In this document: positions 61,844 through 64,000 of the stretch, one piece after another | How positions within the stretch are numbered: position 1 is the first letter of the stretch | How the letters are laid out: each line of letters starts with the position of its first letter | DNA from: Verrucomicrobiota bacterium | GTDB lineage: Bacteria > Verrucomicrobiota > Verrucomicrobiia > Limisphaerales > CAIMTB01 | Direction: 5' to 3' | NCBI GenBank assembly: GCA_963205105.1 | Contig: CAUJJW010000190.1 | Location: forward strand, 1-64,000 | Length of the DNA: 64,000 bases | Notes under the pieces: model-generated | What the model saw: only the letters and a program-made list of their open reading frames with translations | Told to the model about the DNA's origin: nothing | Database searches by the model: none | Translations under genes and position numbers: made by a program

Positions 61844-62339
61844 ACAGGGGAAAGGACCATGAGGAGAGTGGGCTTCAGCCCCCACGGTTGATGGAGAGTG
61901 CCCTGTTCGAAATCGACCTGCCCAAGACCCATGAACCTGGGAGGCGGGCGGATTACGATTAGGAGTAGGAGTACGATGACGAGGGGAAGGCAGGTTCATG
62001 GAGAGTCATGGAGAAGATGGTGTTCATCCGCCCCGAAGGGGCAGAATTCAGGCAGGCTAATGGATGGAACGTAGCGGGTGTTCCCTGAACTCGCGGGTTT
62101 CGCTACGCAACTTCACAGGGTAGTGAGTCTCATGGCCCGCTTGGGGTAGGTCCTGCCGAAACGCGGGTTCATCTAGTGAGTTGTTTACTCAGCGGTGACG
62201 TTGGTAGCGGGTAAGGTTTAGCCAACTTAATTGCCCCTCCGGAGGGGGTTTCGCCTTTCAAGAACCCCGTATCTCTGGCACCAAACTCAGTTCAGAACCG
62301 TCAGGTGCGTCGACCGAACTTGCGCGAGTCGTGAAGAGG
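61844..62339. other. Intergenic region with repeats and no clear gene
   Basis: Apart from the hinged repeats at 61891-61999, this region has a CCCCTCCGGAGGGG palindrome near 62235-62248 that is followed by GTTTCGCCTTT and may be a weak terminator. I see no tRNA and no reading frame of protein character. Confidence 0.45.
61891..61999 (-). repeat. Inverted module B (61891-61937) joined to a different hinged module (61931-61999)
   Basis: Module B here reads on the minus strand, with GGTTCAT at its start and the core GAAATCGACCTG visible on the plus strand. The next element is 69 bp, has perfect 9-bp inverted ends ATGAACCTG and CAGGTTCAT, and has an interior unrelated to module A or B. It is a third interior sequence between the same hinges. 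Confidence 0.75.
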
Positions 62340-64000
62340 ATGTCGACCTGGCCAAGATGTATGCCTAACGCAGTGCCCCATGGTGATTCCCGAGTCGAAG
62401 ACCGGCCTTCGGTCCTCGCCGGAGGCCGGTATGGCGGCCTCGATGGCGGCCTCGAGGTGCGGGGACGCGAAGGACGTTCGGCCACCAGCTCGGCTGCTGT
62501 GGAGACCCGGGAATCGAAGGAGTGGAATGCCTTGGTCCAGCGATTGGAGCCGGTCATCGAACGGATGCAGGTGGGGTGCGTGATTCTGGACGTGGATTGC
62601 CGGATGGTGGCGTGGAACGCCGTGGCCCGGGGTGTCTTTTCACGGGACCTGGGAGGGGTGCTTGGACAGAGCCCCGGCGGGTCTCTGGTTCCCCGGGCTG
62701 GCTGGAGCGATTTTGAGTCGATTTTCCGGCAGGCGGGTCTTGCGGGGTTATCGACCTCGGCGGTGTTCGAACATGACGGGCCGGGCGGCGAGCGCCTGGC
62801 GTGCGAGTGGCGGGTGGCAGCGCTGGCTCGGCCGGATGGAAGCGTGGCGGGCTACACCGCGATGGTGTCCCCGCGCGGTTCCGACTCCGACGAGGACCCG
62901 CTCGGACCTGTGCTCGAACACGATGGGGAGACCGTGTTTGATCAGACGCCGGTGCCGACTTTTTTGCTGACGTCGGAGGGAAGGATCTGGAGGGCCAACC
63001 AGGCGGCGCGGGAGTTGTTTAGGATGGATTCGGGGGATGTGGCGGGCCGGACGCTGGCCGAGTTGCTGGCGTGTCCCGAGGGCAACCTTGGCCAGGGATT
63101 GTGCGGCGGGTCCTCCCGCTGCCATCGGTGTGGTCTCGGCGCCACCCTGCTGGAGAGCCACGGGCTCGGTGAAACCGTGAATCGCCGCGAGATCCGGCAA
63201 GTCATCCCCAATTCAGGCGGCTCCTACGAAGCCCGCCTGCTGGTGTCGTCGTCCACCGTGCAGCGGGATGGCCAATCGATGAGGCTGGTGAGCCTGGAGG
63301 ATGTGACGGAACGCCGGCGGAACGAGAATCGGTTGCGCGAGCAGGCCATGCTTCTGGCGGCCTCCGAGGACGCGATCTGCATCGTCGACCTCGCCGGCAG
63401 CATTCAGTTCTGGAGCCCCGGCGCGGAACGTCTCTACGGGTGGGAGTCGGCGGAGGCGGTGGACCGTTCGGTCTCGGACGTGATTTTTGGTGGAGCGGGC
63501 TACATCTGGAGTGGGCTGAGGGGGATCCTGCTGGAGAAGGGGAACTGGGAAGGCGACCTCGAACCATTCAGCCGCAAGAAGGAGGCGCTCAGCGTCCGGG
63601 CGCGCGCATGGGTGATGCAGGACGGCGATGCGAAGGCCGCTTCCATCGTGATTGTGGCGACAGATCTGACGGCCAAACGGCAGTTGGAGAAGCAGCTGTT
63701 GCGTGCGCAGCGGCTGGAAAGCGTGGGAACTCTCGCGTGCGGCATCGCCCATGATCTGAACAACGTGCTCACCCCGGTTCAGATGGCGGCGGAACTTCTG
63801 CGCCCCGCGGTGGCGGGTACGGACAGCGAACGCTTTTTGAACCTGCTCGTGCGCAGCGCGATTCGGGGCGGGGAGATCACCCGGCAGCTGCTGCGCTTCG
63901 GACGGGGCAACGAAAGCGGGCACGCCTCGGTGGACCTCAGGAGTCTGCTCAAGGAGACGGTCAAGATCCTGAGTGGAACCCTCCCCAAGTCGATCCAGGT
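62340..64000 (+). CDS. PAS-containing sensor histidine kinase, cut by the window end
   Basis: At least 553 residues are present and the frame is still open at the last base. A low-complexity N-terminus (Gly and Arg-rich, about 1-60) precedes PAS domains at about 68-190 (VILDVDCRMVAWNAVARGVF), 200-330 (PTFLLTSEGRIWRANQAARELF) and 335-455 (AICIVDLAGSIQFWSPGAERLYGW). HisKA has His471 in GIAHDLNNVLTP. The second PAS has four cysteines (245, 255, 261, 264) in a CPEGN...LCGG...CHRC loop that could bind metal. ATG codons at 62340 and 62361 compete, and neither has a good ribosome binding site. The ATPase domain lies beyond the window. Confidence 0.83.
   Translation, partial: MSTWPRCMPNAVPHGDSRVEDRPSVLAGGRYGGLDGGLEVRGREGRSATSSAAVETRESKEWNALVQRLEPVIERMQVGCVILDVDCRMVAWNAVARGVFSRDLGGVLGQSPGGSLVPRAGWSDFESIFRQAGLAGLSTSAVFEHDGPGGERLACEWRVAALARPDGSVAGYTAMVSPRGSDSDEDPLGPVLEHDGETVFDQTPVPTFLLTSEGRIWRANQAARELFRMDSGDVAGRTLAELLACPEGNLGQGLCGGSSRCHRCGLGATLLESHGLGETVNRREIRQVIPNSGGSYEARLLVSSSTVQRDGQSMRLVSLEDVTERRRNENRLREQAMLLAASEDAICIVDLAGSIQFWSPGAERLYGWESAEAVDRSVSDVIFGGAGYIWSGLRGILLEKGNWEGDLEPFSRKKEALSVRARAWVMQDGDAKAASIVIVATDLTAKRQLEKQLLRAQRLESVGTLACGIAHDLNNVLTPVQMAAELLRPAVAGTDSERFLNLLVRSAIRGGEITRQLLRFGRGNESGHASVDLRSLLKETVKILSGTLPKSIQ

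Noticed and set aside
1-64000. CRISPR arrays, tRNA and rRNA genes
   Set aside because: The repeats seen are not regularly spaced by unique spacers, and no cloverleaf-like or rRNA-like sequence was found by eye. A tRNAscan or Rfam search could overturn this.

Overview
The window is GC-rich chromosomal DNA from a Gram-negative bacterium. The gene content points to the PVC group, most likely a Verrucomicrobiota lineage. Two DUF1549/DUF1553 plus DUF1501 gene pairs (Planctomycete/Verrucomicrobia-type secreted proteins), a long (605-residue) IspG of the chlamydial/plant type, an OmcB-like DUF11 envelope protein and a PEP-CTERM-like secreted protein all fit this. TonB/ExbB/ExbD, RseP, lipoproteins and an outer-membrane beta-barrel-like protein show a double membrane. 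The assignment is inferred from gene families, not from a marker-gene tree.

Layout. 1-965: intergenic repeats with no convincing gene. 966-3325 (-): TonB-ExbB-ExbD-ExbD energy-transduction operon. 3545-6402: a secreted protein and a MetA-pathway-type outer-membrane protein, divergent. 6578-9244: hybrid sensor kinase. 9317-13891: first DUF1549/1553-DUF1501 pair and an unknown gene. 14117-15121 (-): HMGL-like aldolase. 15404-18753: BlaI-type repressor, M56 protease and a secreted protein with LTPxQ motifs. 18938-23360: coiled-coil protein, UxaC-like protein, cysteine desulfurase, dnaN. 23338-26277 (-): ResB and two lipoproteins. 26414-32226: polysaccharide genes (two glycosyltransferases, DegT aminotransferase, acyltransferase) and a Tat-exported Gfo/Idh/MocA oxidoreductase. 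32291-34230: clpP-clpX. 34259-36381: a PEP-CTERM-like protein, a short-repeat array and two Hsp20 genes. 36485-44569 (-): hisF, a Tes-like radical SAM protein, an Lgt-like membrane protein, rseP, ispG and a sulfatase. 44685-50747: second DUF1549/1553-DUF1501 pair and the OmcB-like protein. 50748-51293: repeats. 51294-58530 (-): CheA-CheW-MCP and an AAA+ ATPase. 58741-64000: sensor kinase, response regulator with degenerate HD-GYP domain, and a second kinase cut by the window end.

Main points of interest. (1) A radical SAM protein with the architecture of the tetraether-lipid-synthase (Tes/MJ0619) group overlaps an Lgt-like membrane protein by one base, and rseP and ispG follow on the same strand: a candidate membrane-lipid-modifying module. 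(2) A dispersed non-coding repeat system is built from short modules joined by a shared hinge, ATGAACC/GGTTCAT, which lies inverted at every junction. (3) rseP has a good sigma70-type promoter with a perfect 20-bp palindrome at the predicted transcript start. (4) The dnaN upstream region has DnaA-box-like sites. (5) A CbbX-type AAA+ protein with a new-looking N-terminal region and a zinc ribbon lies downstream of the chemosensory operon.

Functional calls rest on motifs and family knowledge read by eye; no database search was run.
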